NCBI GenBank assembly: GCA_022606425.2
Contig: JAHDVF020000843.1
Location: 1-64,000 of the forward strand
Origin: Lepidostoma basale
Taxonomy: Eukaryota; Arthropoda; Insecta; Trichoptera; Lepidostomatidae
Direction of reading: 5' to 3'
Length of the DNA: 64,000 nt
The notes under the pieces were generated by a model. That model ran no database searches. It saw only the letters and a program-made list of their open reading frames with translations, and was not told the DNA's origin. Each line of letters starts with the position of its first letter. The first letter of the stretch is position 1. Shown piece after piece: positions 10,471-21,860 of this stretch. Both the position numbers and the translations under genes were made by a program.

Positions 10471-10830
10471 AAAAAGCTGTTCCCGAGGGAGAGATAAGAG
10501 GAACAGTGCCTGAATGGAGTTGTGGTAGGAGATAGCATCCTGCGTGAGACCATTTTGTTTGGCGGAGTACGTAGTGGGCTATCGGGGAGGATTTTTTTTA
10601 TCCGCATTGATTGCGGGAGGGGTAAAGGACTGAATGATGGTGGATTATTTGGTAAAGGGACATTATGGATAAGGAAGATGGTAATAATTTAGGTCGTGGT
10701 TAGTCGGTCAAAGAGATGAAGTTGGAGTAATAGAGCAAGGAATAATAGAGCTGGAGTTGCAGTATTCTGATGTACCAAAGGAGTGTGGTAACGGTGGGCT
10801 GTCATCGGGCAAGGACGCTAACATTACTCA
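10471..10830 (+). repeat. dispersed repeat G, middle part
   Basis: Contains CTGTTCCCGAGGG, TTTGTTTGGCGGAGTAC and GGTGGGCTGTCATCGGGCAA. Collinear with the inverted copy 59190-59935 and partly with 38400-38590. Confidence 0.65.
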
Positions 10831-10834
10831 TTAA

Positions 10835-11622
10835 CCGTCGCGTTGCCATGTGGTCAATTGAGTTTCCACTGCCAATTTAAAGTTGATTTTCTTAAAACCT
10901 ATGGACCCTAATATTATAAAAAAAATTGTAATCCTCCATTGAAGTGTTCTCAATATTTCGTAATAAAAAAAAAGCAAAAAATTACTTCCTTCATCCCAAA
11001 AAAAAAAATTTTTAAGACTGCCCTCACCTTCATTCGTGTTAAGGTAGAATTTGTTTTGTTAATATTTACAACTTTATCAAAAGTGACAAATACTTACTCG
11101 CTGTTTTGAACGTATTATAAATTATATGTTTGGCCTTTTCTCATAGGTACGTAATAATATCGACTGTGGACGGAAACGCAGCACGCAACTTAATAATATC
11201 AGAACTGTGAAAATATTAACACTTTACCAAAAGGGACAAATATTAATACGTACTCGTTGTCTTGAACGTACTATACATTTTGCCTGGGTGCCTTTATCAT
11301 ACGTAAAACTTGTCTCGCCCCGCCGCGGCGCGGCGCGGCGGGGCGAGACAAGTTCATACTTGGGTGTCAGTTGCTCATATGCTGTGACGCATTCCATATC
11401 AGAAATCGCATGGTTCCAGAAAAAAATTAATAATGATATGTTTTTCAAATAATCCATGTATGTTATAGATATCGATCTATTCCTAATGAAATTCCCTACA
11501 AGATGACATAAATTAAATTTTGATTCATCGAGTCATATGCTTGATATTTAGATAAAGTTAGCGGTAAACTGAATTGACCACATGGGAGCGAGCGTTTTGT
11601 TTTGAACACGGTACGTTAAGGG
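10835..11622. mobile_element. piggyBac-type MITE, copy 1
   Basis: Flanked by TTAA at 10831-10834 and 11623-11626. Left end CCGTCGCGTTGCCATGTGG, right end ACGGTACGTTAAGGG; CCATGTGGTCAATT occurs inverted near both ends. The inverted relative of the host repeat at 59.19 kb has one TTAA and no insert. No transposase is encoded. A 48-bp GC-rich palindrome lies at 11307-11354. Confidence 0.85.
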
Positions 11623-11626
11623 TTAA

Positions 11627-11760
11627 ATAATATGGAGCTGTCTTTCCTCAATGCCAACCTACCTCTTTAGAGAGCAAGGGAGAAACTCGCCGAAAATTTG
11701 AACATCGATGTTCATATACTGTTTCGAGCTCTCTAATTTTACCGAATTAGTCCATGTGAA
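11627..11760 (+). repeat. dispersed repeat G, right part
   Basis: Continues repeat G after the MITE (CTTTCCTCAATGCCAACC, AACATCGATGTTC), collinear with 59040-59190 on the other strand. Confidence 0.6.
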
Positions 11761-12174
11761 GTAACAATGGCGTATATTGGTATTTGACAATGTGAATGCT
11801 TGCATGTGCGATTAATGAAGTGTTAAGATTGTCTAACCGAGAGTATTCGAATGAAATTTTAACATGGAAAATATAATGAAGTGATAGTATGTCGGCTTGG
11901 AATTGCTTCTTAAGTGTCTTGTATCACGTTTCGTCGTCGGAGAACAATCGGAAATCGTATTCAGTGTGCTAACAGTCGATTGTTTATTGCTCGCCTTATC
12001 GGGATCCGCTGACTGTTACGGCGATCGGCGGTCATTTCTTTGGCCATGTGACAGTTATAAGGTCAATACCACTTCGTATCTACCCATAGAGAAGCGTTTG
12101 AAGGCAAATACACTCGATATTGAAGAGTATCTTATCTTCATAAAGTGGAACACACGCGTTTCTACAAAGCCTAT
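11761..12174. other. unassigned, includes a short GC-richer block
   Basis: Nothing recognised. 11890-12065 is less AT-rich than its surroundings and could be a remnant promoter or untranslated exon. A 96-codon frame here has no recognisable domain. Confidence 0.4.
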
Positions 12175-12275
12175 CCAAAAAAGCTGAAATGGCAGTACAC
12201 AAAGTATATGTTAACGATGTAAATGGAACTATTAACGATGTAAATGGAATAGAAATAGAGTCGGCCACGTGAAGA
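12175..12275 (+). mobile_element. family C LINE fragment with internal duplication
   Basis: Has GTTAACGATGTAAATGGAA twice in tandem and then the family C GRxRG region with deletions. Confidence 0.5.
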
Positions 12276-12284
12276 GTCAGAGAA

Positions 12285-12840
12285 ATGGATAGTTAGTTTC
12301 CTCTACATTCATATATCTTGTCATGCACGCACGTCGATTTCTCCAACTCCTCACGTGACCGAAAATTAATATCGTGCCACGTTTTCCTCGGCCTTTCTCT
12401 ATTTCTAGCTCCGTTCACATCGTTTACTTATACCTTCTTCATCATTCTGTCTTCACTCATTCTTTCCATGTGCCCAAACCATCTTAACGACCCTTTCATT
12501 ATTTTGTTCATAACACTTTCATTCGCACCGCATTCACTTCTTATACTTCCATTTGACACTCTATCATATACAGATTTACCACACATTCGTCTGCATTCAC
12601 TACTGCATTTATTCTACTTTCATCCTTCTTTTGCCAGTTCCGTGCTTCACTTCCATATATAAGGGTCGGCACAAGAACACCATTATGCACTGCCATCTAA
12701 GCTTTTTTGGATAGGCTTTTGTTTGCGAAGACAACTTTAAGTGCACCATTTATTCTGTTGCCTGCCCCAACCCTTCTTTCAATATCATTCTCCACTCTCC
12801 CATTCTTTGTAAACATACTTCATAAATAAACAAATTCGTT
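12285..12840 (-). mobile_element. family C LINE fragment
   Basis: Reverse complement of family C from the RRACM region up to ERRVGAGN / GALK. Lacks the terminal hairpin and tail. Confidence 0.65.
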
Positions 12841-12880
12841 GTTCCAGATTTGATACGAATGTTTTTTTTTTATGTACACA

Positions 12881-13107
12881 ACAGGTCGTTTGGACCCAAT
12901 TACAGTGTACAATTTTTATTTTTTAGCTATTATATTGATTCTCGTGACATGTGATAGGTAGGCAATCGATCGCCATTTTATTGTCACGTGAATTCTACAC
13001 CAGACCAAAGACAGTGTGATAATCACACTGCCATCACCGGGAATCGAACCCAGGACCTTCGGCATGGAAGTCAGAGCTCGTAACCACTCTACCACGAAGG
13101 TCGTCAT
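12881..13107 (-). mobile_element. tRNA-derived SINE (SINE-T), long copy
   Basis: On the minus strand the head has an A-box-like stretch (about 13075-13090) and a B box GGTTCGATTCC (about 13035). A body follows with TGTGATTATCACACTG, then CACATGTCACGAGAATCA and a tail with CAATTACAGTGTACAAT in reverse. The head looks like a tRNA but does not fold as a proper tRNA gene. Other copies: 24270, 24951, 43262, 50527, 50584, 50836 and 63239. Confidence 0.75.
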
Positions 13108-13215
13108 TGATGTTGAGGAATCGAGAGAAGTGAGTCAGGAAAGAAAGGTGTGGTGATCTATCATTTCTGCCTACCTCTTACGGGGGAGACGGCGTGATGG
13201 TTAGTTAGTTAGTTG
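13108..13215 (+). mobile_element. family C LINE terminal fragment
   Basis: Last ~100 bp of family C (GTTGAGGAATCGAGAG to GACGGCGTGATGGTTAG) with a TTAG tail. Confidence 0.65.
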
Positions 13216-13242
13216 ATCAAAACCAGTTTAATTTCATCATCA

Positions 13243-13935
13243 TCATCATCCTAAGCTCGACAGCCCTGGGTGGGCCTTGGCTGAATCCAGGAGCTCCCTC
13301 CATTCTTGTCTGTTTGATGCCCCCATTCTCCAATTTCTCACTTGCAACACCGATGCATCCGTGTTGACACTGTCCATCCATCGCATTTTGGGCCTTCCTG
13401 GTCTTCTACGTCCCTGTGGTACTGAGAGCGTGAGGCGTTTTGTAGGGTTGTCGTCGTCCATTCTGATTATGTGACCAGCCCATCTCAGGCGCCCTACTTT
13501 GACGGATCTGATCACATCGGGCTCTTTATAGATATCATATAGCTCTCGGTTATATCGACGACGCCAACCATTGTGGTCTCTCACTGGGCCATATATTGTC
13601 CTAAGAACCCTTCTTTCAAATGCTGCGATGGACCTTTCAGTGTGTTTTGTCATCACCCAGGTTTCAGAGGCATTGTGAGGACTGGTTTGATCAGGGTCTT
13701 GTACAATAGTGTTTTTGTGGTTCTTCGTAATAATTTGGATCTTAACTGTTTTTGGAGAGCGTAGTAACATCGGTTTGCTGCCATTATCCTTCTGTCAATT
13801 TCTTCTCGGGTGTTATTATCACTGGTAACTGTTGAGCCTAAGTATGTAAATGAATTAATTATTTCAAAGTTGTAATTTGCAGCTGAGAAAACCTGGGGGT
13901 ATGGATATGTGGTATTAGAAGCAATCATCAATTAT
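13243..13935 (-). pseudogene. RTE-like LINE C-terminus with frameshift (BovB-like)
   Basis: Two minus frames join near 13660-13690. The upstream one reads INSFTYLGSTVTSDNNTREE and RCYYALQKQL. The downstream one reads SIAAFERRVLRTIYGPV, WAGHIIRMDDDNPTKR and RRPGRPKMRWMDSV, ending HPGLSSLG. An ATG/GATGAT tail lies at 13236-13250, as is usual for RTE elements. Similar to BovB/RTE ends in insects. Confidence 0.7.
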
Positions 13936-14160
13936 GTTTTATCTTCATTTATGACAAGTTTAATTTAGCTGCCGAATATTACTTCCTCTTTTCAACGGTC
14001 GTATTTGTAAATACACTAAAGAAACTGAAAATGAAATGTGATTTATTTTATACGCACGCAATGGTGCATTTTGAAAAGGGGACCCAAAATAACGCACACT
14101 GCACACCTATTTATTGACTTACTTGAATGGTATTCACGTGTAAGAACCAGTTATGATACG

Positions 14161-14726
14161 AAGAAAAAATCTTAACTTACTAACCATCACACCATCTCCC
14201 CGAAGGGGTAGGCAGAAATAATGGACTGTCACACTTTTCTTTCCTGACATATTTCTCTCGCTTCATGAACATTCATACATCGTGTCATGCACGCGCGTCA
14301 ATTTCTCTGACTCCTCACATGGCCGACATTCAATATTTGATTTATTTGATCGTGCCATGTTTTCCTCGGTCTTCCTCTATTTCTGGTTCCATTTACATCA
14401 TTAACATATAATTTTTTTTACCATACTTCATTCATTCTTTCCATATGTCCAAACCATCTTAATGATCCTTTCATTATTTTGTTCATGACACCATCATTCG
14501 CACCGCATTCACTTATTATATTTTCATTCGACACTCGTATCATACACAGAGTATCCCCAAATTCGTCTAAGAGATCTCATTTCTACTGCATTTATTCTAC
14601 TTTCATCCTTCTTTTGCCAGTTCCATGCTTCGCTTCCATACATAAGGGTCGGTAGAAGAACACCATTGTGCACTGCCATTCTAGCTTTTTGGATAGGTTT
14701 TTGTTTGCGATGAAGAAAAAATCTTA
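14161..14726 (-). mobile_element. family C LINE tail with a clean 15-bp target duplication
   Basis: Insert 14176-14711, bounded by GAAGAAAAAATCTTA at 14161-14175 and 14712-14726. The 3' end (tail, hairpin with UUCG loop) is on the left. The 5' truncation is at the KKARMAVHNG region on the right. Confidence 0.9.
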
Positions 14727-14801
14727 TAGATATAAAACAGTAAAACACTTTGTATTTTGACCACGGTGTGGTTATTATAATTGATGCCAACTAGTTTCGT
14801 T

Positions 14802-15040
14802 AACTAACTAACAAAAACTAACTAACCATTACGCCGTCTCCCCGAAGGGGTAGGCAGAGAGAATGGACCGCCACACTGTTCTGCCCTGACATACATCTCT
14901 CGCTTCCTCTTCACTCGTGTTATGCACGTACGTCGATTTCGAATGAATTAAGAAATAATTGTAAAAAAGTATATGTTATTGATGTAAATGGAAGTAAAAA
15001 TAGAGGAATACGTGGCACGATCAAATAAATCAAATATTGT
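14802..15040. mobile_element. family C LINE fragments, minus then plus
   Basis: 14802-14942 is a minus terminal piece with two CTAA runs. 14965-15040 is a plus piece with CACGATCAAATAAATCAAAT. Confidence 0.6.
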
Positions 15041-15144
15041 ATATCTGATCAAATAAATCAAATATTGTATGTGAGATGAGTAATTCATAAAAATGCCGCT
15101 TCATAAATTATCCAATTTATTATTATTATTATGTCGGCTATATA

Positions 15145-15430
15145 TTAAAAGGGCTAAATATTGAAAGACCGGATCGTCCATGTCAACAAGTGCACCATCT
15201 AAAATTAACATTATGTGTTAAAATATTATTATTTTGTTATTTCATATCACTATATTTATTTTGTGGATGTTGGACGATCAAAGTGTGGGTGGGAGATGCC
15301 TATTGGTGGCGATGCGATTCGCAACCCATCACACCGCGTCTCCCGCGGGGCGAACAGAGAAGGATGGAGTGCCGCATCGGTTAAAGTGTGACAGTCTATT
15401 CTTTCTGCCTACCTTTTCTACCGGCGTGAT
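15145..15430 (+). mobile_element. SINE-L copy 1, joined to a LINE end
   Basis: Contains GGACGATC, GATGCCTATTGGTGGCGATG, ACACCGCGTCTCCCGCGGGG and GGATGGAGTGCCGCATC, shared with five other SINE-L copies. Its end is disturbed and runs into a family C piece. Confidence 0.7.
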
Positions 15431-15575
15431 GTCGGCCACGTAAGGAGTCGAGAAAATCGACGTCCGTCCTTGACACGATTTATGAATGTTAAGGAAACGA
15501 GAGAAGTATGTCAGGAAAGAAAAGTGTGGTAGTCCATTCTTTCTGCCTGCCCCTTCGGAGAGACGGCGTGATCGG
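15431..15575 (+). mobile_element. family C LINE terminal fragment
   Basis: Reads GTCGGCCACGTAAGGAGTC to GACGGCGTGATCGGTAATTA. The tail is decayed. 15576-15950 has no recognised content. Confidence 0.6.
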
Positions 15576-15954
15576 TAATTAGTGTTTTTTTTATTCTGCG
15601 CAAGTAATTAGCTCCAGTTTAGTAACAATTAATAATGTAAATGTTCCAAATTTAAATATACAAATTGCTTTATTTTTCTACTTTACCTTCATAAAACATT
15701 GTTCGACGCGTATTTCAGATAATACCAAAGATTTAAACAAATTGGCAATTTACCAAATTTTCAAGCGCCGTCACTGCAACAATGTTGGATGTGATTTCGC
15801 GGAAAATGATAATTTTCTCATATAGTGAACAGGGGCAGCACGTGAAAAAAGTAGCGAGAAGGAGACGTAAATAGTGTGTGTGAGACAGTCGTATGTTCTT
15901 TATTCTCTACACTTCTATAATACAAGCGACGTGTATTTGTTTTTTTAGATATTA

Positions 15955-16500
15955 TACGAGGTCTGTCCATTGAATACGCGAACTGCGTTGCTCGGGTTGT
16001 CTTTCAATGAAATTCGCGTAAGAGCACTGGCTACTTTTTTGCCAGGTGAGCCACTAAGTGTATTCGTAATCACCAAACCGTCGAGGTAAACGTACCGCTC
16101 GAACAGGGAATTTATTTGTGGCGTGTATTTTATGCTCTTGTCGACAATGGAGATTTACAAACAGATATAAAACAACAAGTCGACATCAAATTTCTGGTGA
16201 AACTTGGGAAAAATTATCGGGAAATTCATGAAATGTTAAAGGCTGTTTATGGAGTTAGGACACTGAAGAAATCCACGATTTTAGCAGAACATTTGAAGTT
16301 GAGAAAATCAAGACAAAGCGTTTTCACATTCATCACTGATTGTCCGCCAGTTTTCGACCCGTAATACGATCTCTGTGATTAATCATCCTCCCTATTCACC
16401 AGATTTAGCCCCCGGCGACTTCTTTTTGTTTTCGAAATGTAAAAAGGTCAAGCAGGGGCGGCACTGGGACGACGCACTACATACGATTCGACTAATCTAG
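15955..16500 (+). pseudogene. decayed mariner transposase
   Basis: A terminal-repeat-like ACGAGGTCTGTCCATTGAA starts at about 15957. The N-terminal part reads IKFLVKLGKNYREIHEMLKA (about 16185). The C-terminal catalytic block reads HPPYSPDLAPGDFFLF (about 16387). The middle is deleted. This is the mariner HTH and third-Asp region; the element is clearly dead. A matching inverted terminus lies at 20660-20694, but several kilobases of unrelated sequence separate them. Confidence 0.65.
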
Positions 16501-16977
16501 CTAGACAAAAGTCGGAAATCATTGTGTTGAAATATTGCTTTTCTTAAGTATTACTATGCTCTTGAATGTTTTCTTCAACCGATAACGCACTCCAAACAAA
16601 TATGGGCGCCACAGTTCCATTACTGTTGTTGAGCGAAATCGCTGTTTCGGCTTAGGGTAACCCGTCCCCCGCTCAGCGTTACAGTGAACGTCGACGTGTG
16701 CGGATGTCATACTTTGTTTTGTGTGATTTCAAGTGCTTTTTAGTAATGGATTGTTAAACTAGAGGTAACTATTGATTTATTGTATTATTATAATCTACCA
16801 AAATATTTGTGAAGGCTTCGGGATACTGTTTTAAAGAACATCATTTTCAAAACCACAAAAAAACGCATAAATTGACTTTGGATAGTCTTAAAGTCTAGAG
16901 TCTCGCCGGGTCACGTCATGATTTAGGTCTTAAAATATTTTTGTATCATATAAGTTTGTTGAGAACATAATCGTTTT
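16501..16977. other. unassigned
   Basis: No recognised element. AT-rich with a slightly GC-richer block at 16600-16700. Confidence 0.4.
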
Positions 16978-18470
16978 TTGCTATTATGTGCTAGAATAAA
17001 GATTTATATTTTTTTATTCATAGGTGCCCGGATTTCGCGAAAGTCATTATTCGAATTTTGGCGTTCTACCCCGTTCAAATGCAAATTAAACGAAGTTATA
17101 ACGTTTGTAAAGTCAAGATTTGTTAATTTTGTCCTCAAACAAGATCAAGAGAAGCCCTTAAAGATCTTTCTGAAAAGGGAATGCGAAAAGATTCGTTCGA
17201 AATGGCTTCGTAAAAATAGACAATTACATTTATTTTTAAGTACACACGAGGATTGGTTAAATGATGAAATTGTATTTAATATGTTCTACGAACCGCTCCC
17301 GAAACCGAATCCCAGTGTTGGCAGATCGAAAAAGTGTTTTGAAGATAGTTGCACTAAATCGAAACAGCGCAAAGTTCAGCATTTATTGGAAGAATATAAG
17401 GATGCACAGCTATCTTTTGCTGCACAATTAAGTGTGCGAGGCAGTGGTAAACGAGACGCTGCTAATTTAATACAGGAAGTGTCTACAGCTTCGCCAAGAC
17501 GAGCTACCGAGTATAAAAAAGCTAGATGAAGAATTACCATAAACAAAGAACAACGTCCTTACACCCCGGAGGAAGCGTTGGCTTTATTTGTTGCAAACAA
17601 TTTCACTGTGCAGATGTACAAAAATATTCAACAAGAGTAGAATGAAAGAGGATTCCGTCTATACCCATGTTACGACCATTTAGTTGAAGTGAAAGAGCAG
17701 AGTTACCCTCCCGTCGAAAAACTAGAAAAACGTCGAATTCAACCACAATCGTAAGAGAACCTGATGAAAACATGTACAGGTTTGGGATATCAAGCTTGCA
17801 TACTTATATCAGCACAATAGAATGCCTGCTAAATATTACTTATAGAATAGAAATAGCTGAGTAGCAAGTTAGGAGAGAGAAAAATAAAGAAATTTTTAAA
17901 AAGAAGAAGGATATGATAAAAGGTCAATTCAAAGAAGTTGGTCTCATTATAGACAACATTAAACCAGGTTTTGGTACAAGTAACGATGGCAACACCGCAA
18001 GAGCGTTTTTTCACAATTTTAAAACAACGGCTCGTATCACCGGTATTGAAGAAAATTTTATTTGACGTCTCAGTACTATTCTTGCAGCAATGGCGTCTGG
18101 CTATTAAATTGACTCTGATAAATTTAAACAATATTGTTTGGAAACTCGGGACTTATATCTTACTCTGTACCCATGGTATAACATGCCAGCTACATTACAT
18201 AAGATCCTGGTACATGGAGCAGAAATTATAAGACATTTTATCACACCAATAGGTCAAATGTCCGAAGAGGCTTCTGAGGCAAAAAACAAAGAAATTAGGA
18301 AGGTAAGATTAGGTCACACATTAAAAACATCTCATGTACGCACAAACTATGACTTAATTAAGTATTTATTAATGTCGTCCGATCCATACATTTCACTGTT
18401 GCGGAAACTACCAAAAAAGAATACAATAAAACATTATACAGATTTAAAATCATTGTTAAAGTCAAATTAA
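16978..18470 (+). pseudogene. broken unrecognised repeat-borne gene
   Basis: Four reading-frame pieces run in one direction. 16978-17529 has LFEFWRSTPFKCKLNEVITF, GRSKKCFEDSCTKSKQRKVQ and LSFAAQLSVRGSGKRDAANL. After a frameshift at about 17525 comes EEALALFVANNFTVQMYKNI, then a stop. About 17915-18065 reads KPGFGTSNDGNTARAFF. 18138-18470 reads ETRDLYLTLYPWYNMPATLH, IGQMSEEASEAKNKE and LLMSSDPYISLLRKLPKK before a stop. I recall similar proteins repeated in arthropod and cnidarian genomes, which suggests a mobile element, but I cannot name the family. Several stops and at least one frameshift make it a pseudogene. Confidence 0.6.
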
Positions 18471-18559
18471 ATTATATTTAATCAAGATTTTTTATTTATT
18501 TACTTCCATGTCTCTAAATTGCCATGAAAGATCATTTAAAATCATGTAGCTTGGATTCT

Positions 18560-18780
18560 GAATTTTGTCCAGCTAGATTGGTCAAATCGTACACTGTGCG
18601 ACGTGTAGACGATTAAACGTGAAACAACAAATCAGCTGAAGAACCTGACTCCTGAGGACTTCCAGGAATGTTTTGAACAATGGAAACGGAGGTGGGTCAC
18701 GTCGGAGAGAAGGAGAAGAGGAAGAAAATAACTAAATAGTCCAATGTTTTGGCCAAAACACTATGATACCTTAACATTTT
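18560..18780 (+). pseudogene. mariner transposase C-terminal remnant
   Basis: Reads LTPEDFQECFEQWKRRWVTS, like the end of SETMAR/mariner-type transposases. Only this end is visible. Confidence 0.5.
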
Positions 18781-19917
18781 AAACTGTTTAATTAAATAAC
18801 TTTGTTTTTGTATCATAAATGTATTTTATTTTACGCGACAGCTATTGACATCATCTGGTGTTACAATAATATATCAAATGTCAAATTTTCGTGATTTTTC
18901 GAATCTTTATGTGTATTTGTTCCTATGTGTGTAGTTGTAACAAAATAATAATTATATAATAATTAATTAAAATGTTATATTGCAAATATTTTATATTGCA
19001 TTCAGACGACATCTAACGCCATATTTTTTCGATCGTTGCGGCTTGTTGGCAGAAATCCAAATAGGAAACGTCGAACCCCAGAAGGATTAATCAAATGTCC
19101 ACGTGTACAATATTCCAATCGTTATTTATATGAGCTTATTTATATCTTCGCATTAGGTCCACGTGGCTTCACTACTTATATCAACGGCTTGTACAATCTA
19201 ATACATTTGTATATCATAATACTAAGTGACGATATTTTACTTTGAAAATACAAAAAAACCTATGTATATTTTAAATAATAATTAAAAAAATGAACAAAAT
19301 TTGAGGCAGTAACATTGTTAACCCTCCCTTCCCTGTGATGGGTATCTTCTACACGTTGCTTCTAATAACCATCAATATCTCTATACATTTAATAAATACA
19401 AGGTTAAGATTTTAGGTATTCTTCCATAATATATTTACGCATTGATTAAAAAAATAATATTAATAATAATCAGAATTCATCGGGTACATCGGAGGTATTT
19501 TGTGAACATCGGAAAAAAAGTTCGTAGCGCTGAGTACGCGACACTATATTCGCATCTCACTCTTGCATATGTTCTAGCTCAATGTTCTCACTTTCGGCCG
19601 TCCCGCTGCCGCCGGCAGTCGCTTTCGGGCTTCCAACCAGAGCGGGTCTATGCCCGTTCCGTGAGCGTTGCCAGATTGTTTTTTAATGTTTTTAGCAATT
19701 AAATCTCAATTATTATAATTTTTGTCTTCAATTATAATTATATAAGGAGATTAGCTATGAATGTTCCTATTTTTCCGATTTAAAATCGCTAATTTTTTAA
19801 CGCGAACTGACTACCCCACACCGGAACGCACGTTTTTATTTTAGCACCGTAAGGGAAAGGTTAAACATTCTGTCATTTTGTTAAAACTAAAATCCGACGA
19901 CAATAGCGTACACGTGA
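18781..19917. other. long unassigned stretch
   Basis: Mostly AT-rich. About 18835-18880 resembles, in reverse, the AGCTGTCGCG end seen at 43.9 kb. 19530-19680 is a GC-richer block with no recognised coding sequence. Short frames at 19036-19245 and 19442-19702 have no recognisable domains. Confidence 0.4.
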
Positions 19918-20532
19918 TAATAATAATAATAATAATTAGGCTAATTTGTATAGCGCCGTTTTCGTGAATAGCTCACCTCAAGGGCGCTTTGACAATGTTT
20001 TTAGTCATGAGAGCTGCATGTTATACCAGCAATCAGATAGCCGTTGTTTACATTTTATGGGATATTTTGAAAATGTGGGTTTTTAGGTGAGATTTAAAGT
20101 CTGTCGGATTGTCAATGCATCTGAGGCGTGCAGGAAGCATATTCCAGGCGGACGGACCTGCCACTGCGAAGGCCCGATCTCCGAAATTTGTCCGGGGGTT
20201 GCGCTTTGGCTCGACTAATCTGCCTATTGCCGAGGAGTTTGCTGATCGAAGCGTAGATTGCCGCAAGTTAGGGCTATCAGCAACACAAAGTCCAGATATA
20301 TAGGCTGGTGACATTCCGTGAAGCGCTTTAAAAACCGTCCAGCATAGTTTATATTGGATTCTTTCAGGACACTTGAGCCAATGAAGATCTTTTAGATGTT
20401 GTGAAATATGCGAGTTTTTTGGAACACCTTTTATAAGTCGTGCTGCCGCATTGAAAACGGATTGAAGTTTGTTCGCTTGTTTCTTGGGTATGTTGGCATA
20501 TATGCCGTTGAAATAGTCGAGTCACTCTTCAA
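19918..20532 (-). mobile_element. CR1/L2-like LINE tail (family A)
   Basis: AAT-repeat tail at 19918-19936. Frame 20048-20314 reads SPAYISGLCVADSPNLRQS and FAVAGPSAWNMLPARLRCID. Upstream codons (QSVFNAAARLIKGVP, DLHWLKCPERIQYKL) continue in frame to about 20520, so the last ~150 codons of the element are open. Confidence 0.75.
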
Positions 20533-20559
20533 CGGCGTGGCAGCGACTGAGTGGCGCTA

Positions 20560-20694
20560 TGGTCGTGAAAAAAATTGAGCATGCGCACTAAGTATACCTA
20601 CAAACGGTCATCTAAGCTTCGCCCTCTAAGCTTTATTTTTTTTGCCAATAAAAATTATGGTCGGATACTTTTTGAACAGACCTCGTACAAAGTA
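20560..20694 (-). mobile_element. mariner terminal fragment
   Basis: Ends ACTTTTTGAACAGACCTCGTA, the inverse of the terminal motif at 15957. No transposase sequence sits next to it. Confidence 0.5.
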
Positions 20695-20718
20695 TATAAA
20701 AAAGAAAAAAGATAAATA

Positions 20719-20828
20719 ATATAAAATTGTTTACAAATATGGTCAGTTTTGACAGATGTTATAATGATTTATTTTGGAATCGTTATAACATCTGTTAAAA
20801 CTGACCATATTTGTAAACAATTTTATAA
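20719..20828. repeat. 47-bp-arm hairpin of PLE-like element P
   Basis: Arms 20719-20765 and 20782-20828 (AAAATTGTTTACAAATATGG and its inverse). A second copy lies at 52262-52348, directly followed there by a hammerhead-like core. Here the core (21889 on) is separated by a 1-kb insertion. Confidence 0.8.
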
Positions 20829-20940
20829 TATTTTAAATATTTATATATATTTTTTTTGAATGTATACAATTACTTGTAGACAAATACTGGATTTTTACCC
20901 ATTGCGGGTGAATCATTTTTTAAGGATTAATTGTATCTCA

Positions 20941-21860
20941 ATAGAGACGAAGATGTAAATTTTTTTTGGAAACAATATGATAGTCGAGGCGTTTACAGGA
21001 CTTATGACCTGTCATTGGTTGGGTTAAGCGATCGCTTTATGTTAACAACATTCCCCATTCCGCCCTTCTTACGACCACCACGTCTGAAGATTTTTGTAAC
21101 TTGTATATGAGGCCGCCATGGCAAGAGTGGTCTAACCCCAAATTTAGAAAATTGAGATAAATGCGATTGAAAATTTGACGTGTTTTCCCCATTTTTTTTA
21201 AAACTATATGGGTTAGGGTCTTCTTTAGTGATAAACCTTGTTTGTTTGGTAATGTCTTTAGAATATTAATTTGAAATATTGGGAAATATAAAGTTTAAGG
21301 ATATTTTTTGATGGCTACTTATAATAGACCACATTTGACTCCATATAATTTGATTTTTTGTCAGTGCAAAAGAAGTATTTATGGCGATATCTATGTTTCC
21401 ACTTGGAAATGGTGGTTAGATTAATTTTTCTTTTATAGTAGGTCACAAATAGGTGTGGGTTAGACCAGTAACTCAATTTTTCAAAAAATGTTGGTTAGAC
21501 CACTCCTGTCCTAGTGGCCTCATATATGCTACTATTTTTTTAAATAACTTCTCATTTTGTAGGTCAATCTACACTAGCATACACTTACAAATGCATAATC
21601 TACACTTACAAATTATCTTAATAGATGGCGCTAGTGTAGATTGACCTATAAAATGTGAAGTTATTTAAAAAATAGTAGCATATATACAAGTTCCAAAAAA
21701 TTGTCAGACGTGGTGGTCGTAAGAAGGGCGGAATGAGAAATGTTGTTAACATAGAGTGATCGCTTAACCCAACCAATGACAGGTCATAAGTCCTGTAAAC
21801 GCCTCGACTACCATATTCTGTTTAAAAAAATTTAACATTTTTGTCTGTATTGAGATACAA
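20941..21860. mobile_element. TTAA-flanked foldback element, copy 2
   Basis: TTAA at 20937-20940 and 21861-21864. Arms match copy 1 (ACAGGACTTATGACCTGTCA, CATTCCCCATTCCGCCCTTC). The left arm is interrupted by a 411-bp MITE at 21110-21520. A 13-bp direct repeat AAATATTTATATA at 20835-20847 and 21870-21882 brackets a slightly larger insert. Confidence 0.75.
21110..21520. mobile_element. MITE with hAT-like features inside the foldback
   Basis: Ends AGGCCGCCATGGCAAGAGTG and, inverted, AGGCCACTAGGACAGGAGTG, both followed by GTCTAACC. An imperfect 8-bp flank repeat (TGTATATG / CATATATG) fits hAT insertion. The foldback arm resumes beyond it. No coding sequence. Confidence 0.65.

Noticed and set aside
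15955..20694. A single 4.7-kb mariner spanning both matching termini
   Set aside because: The two ends differ in sequence and the space between holds unrelated elements. Two separate mariner remnants are the simpler reading.
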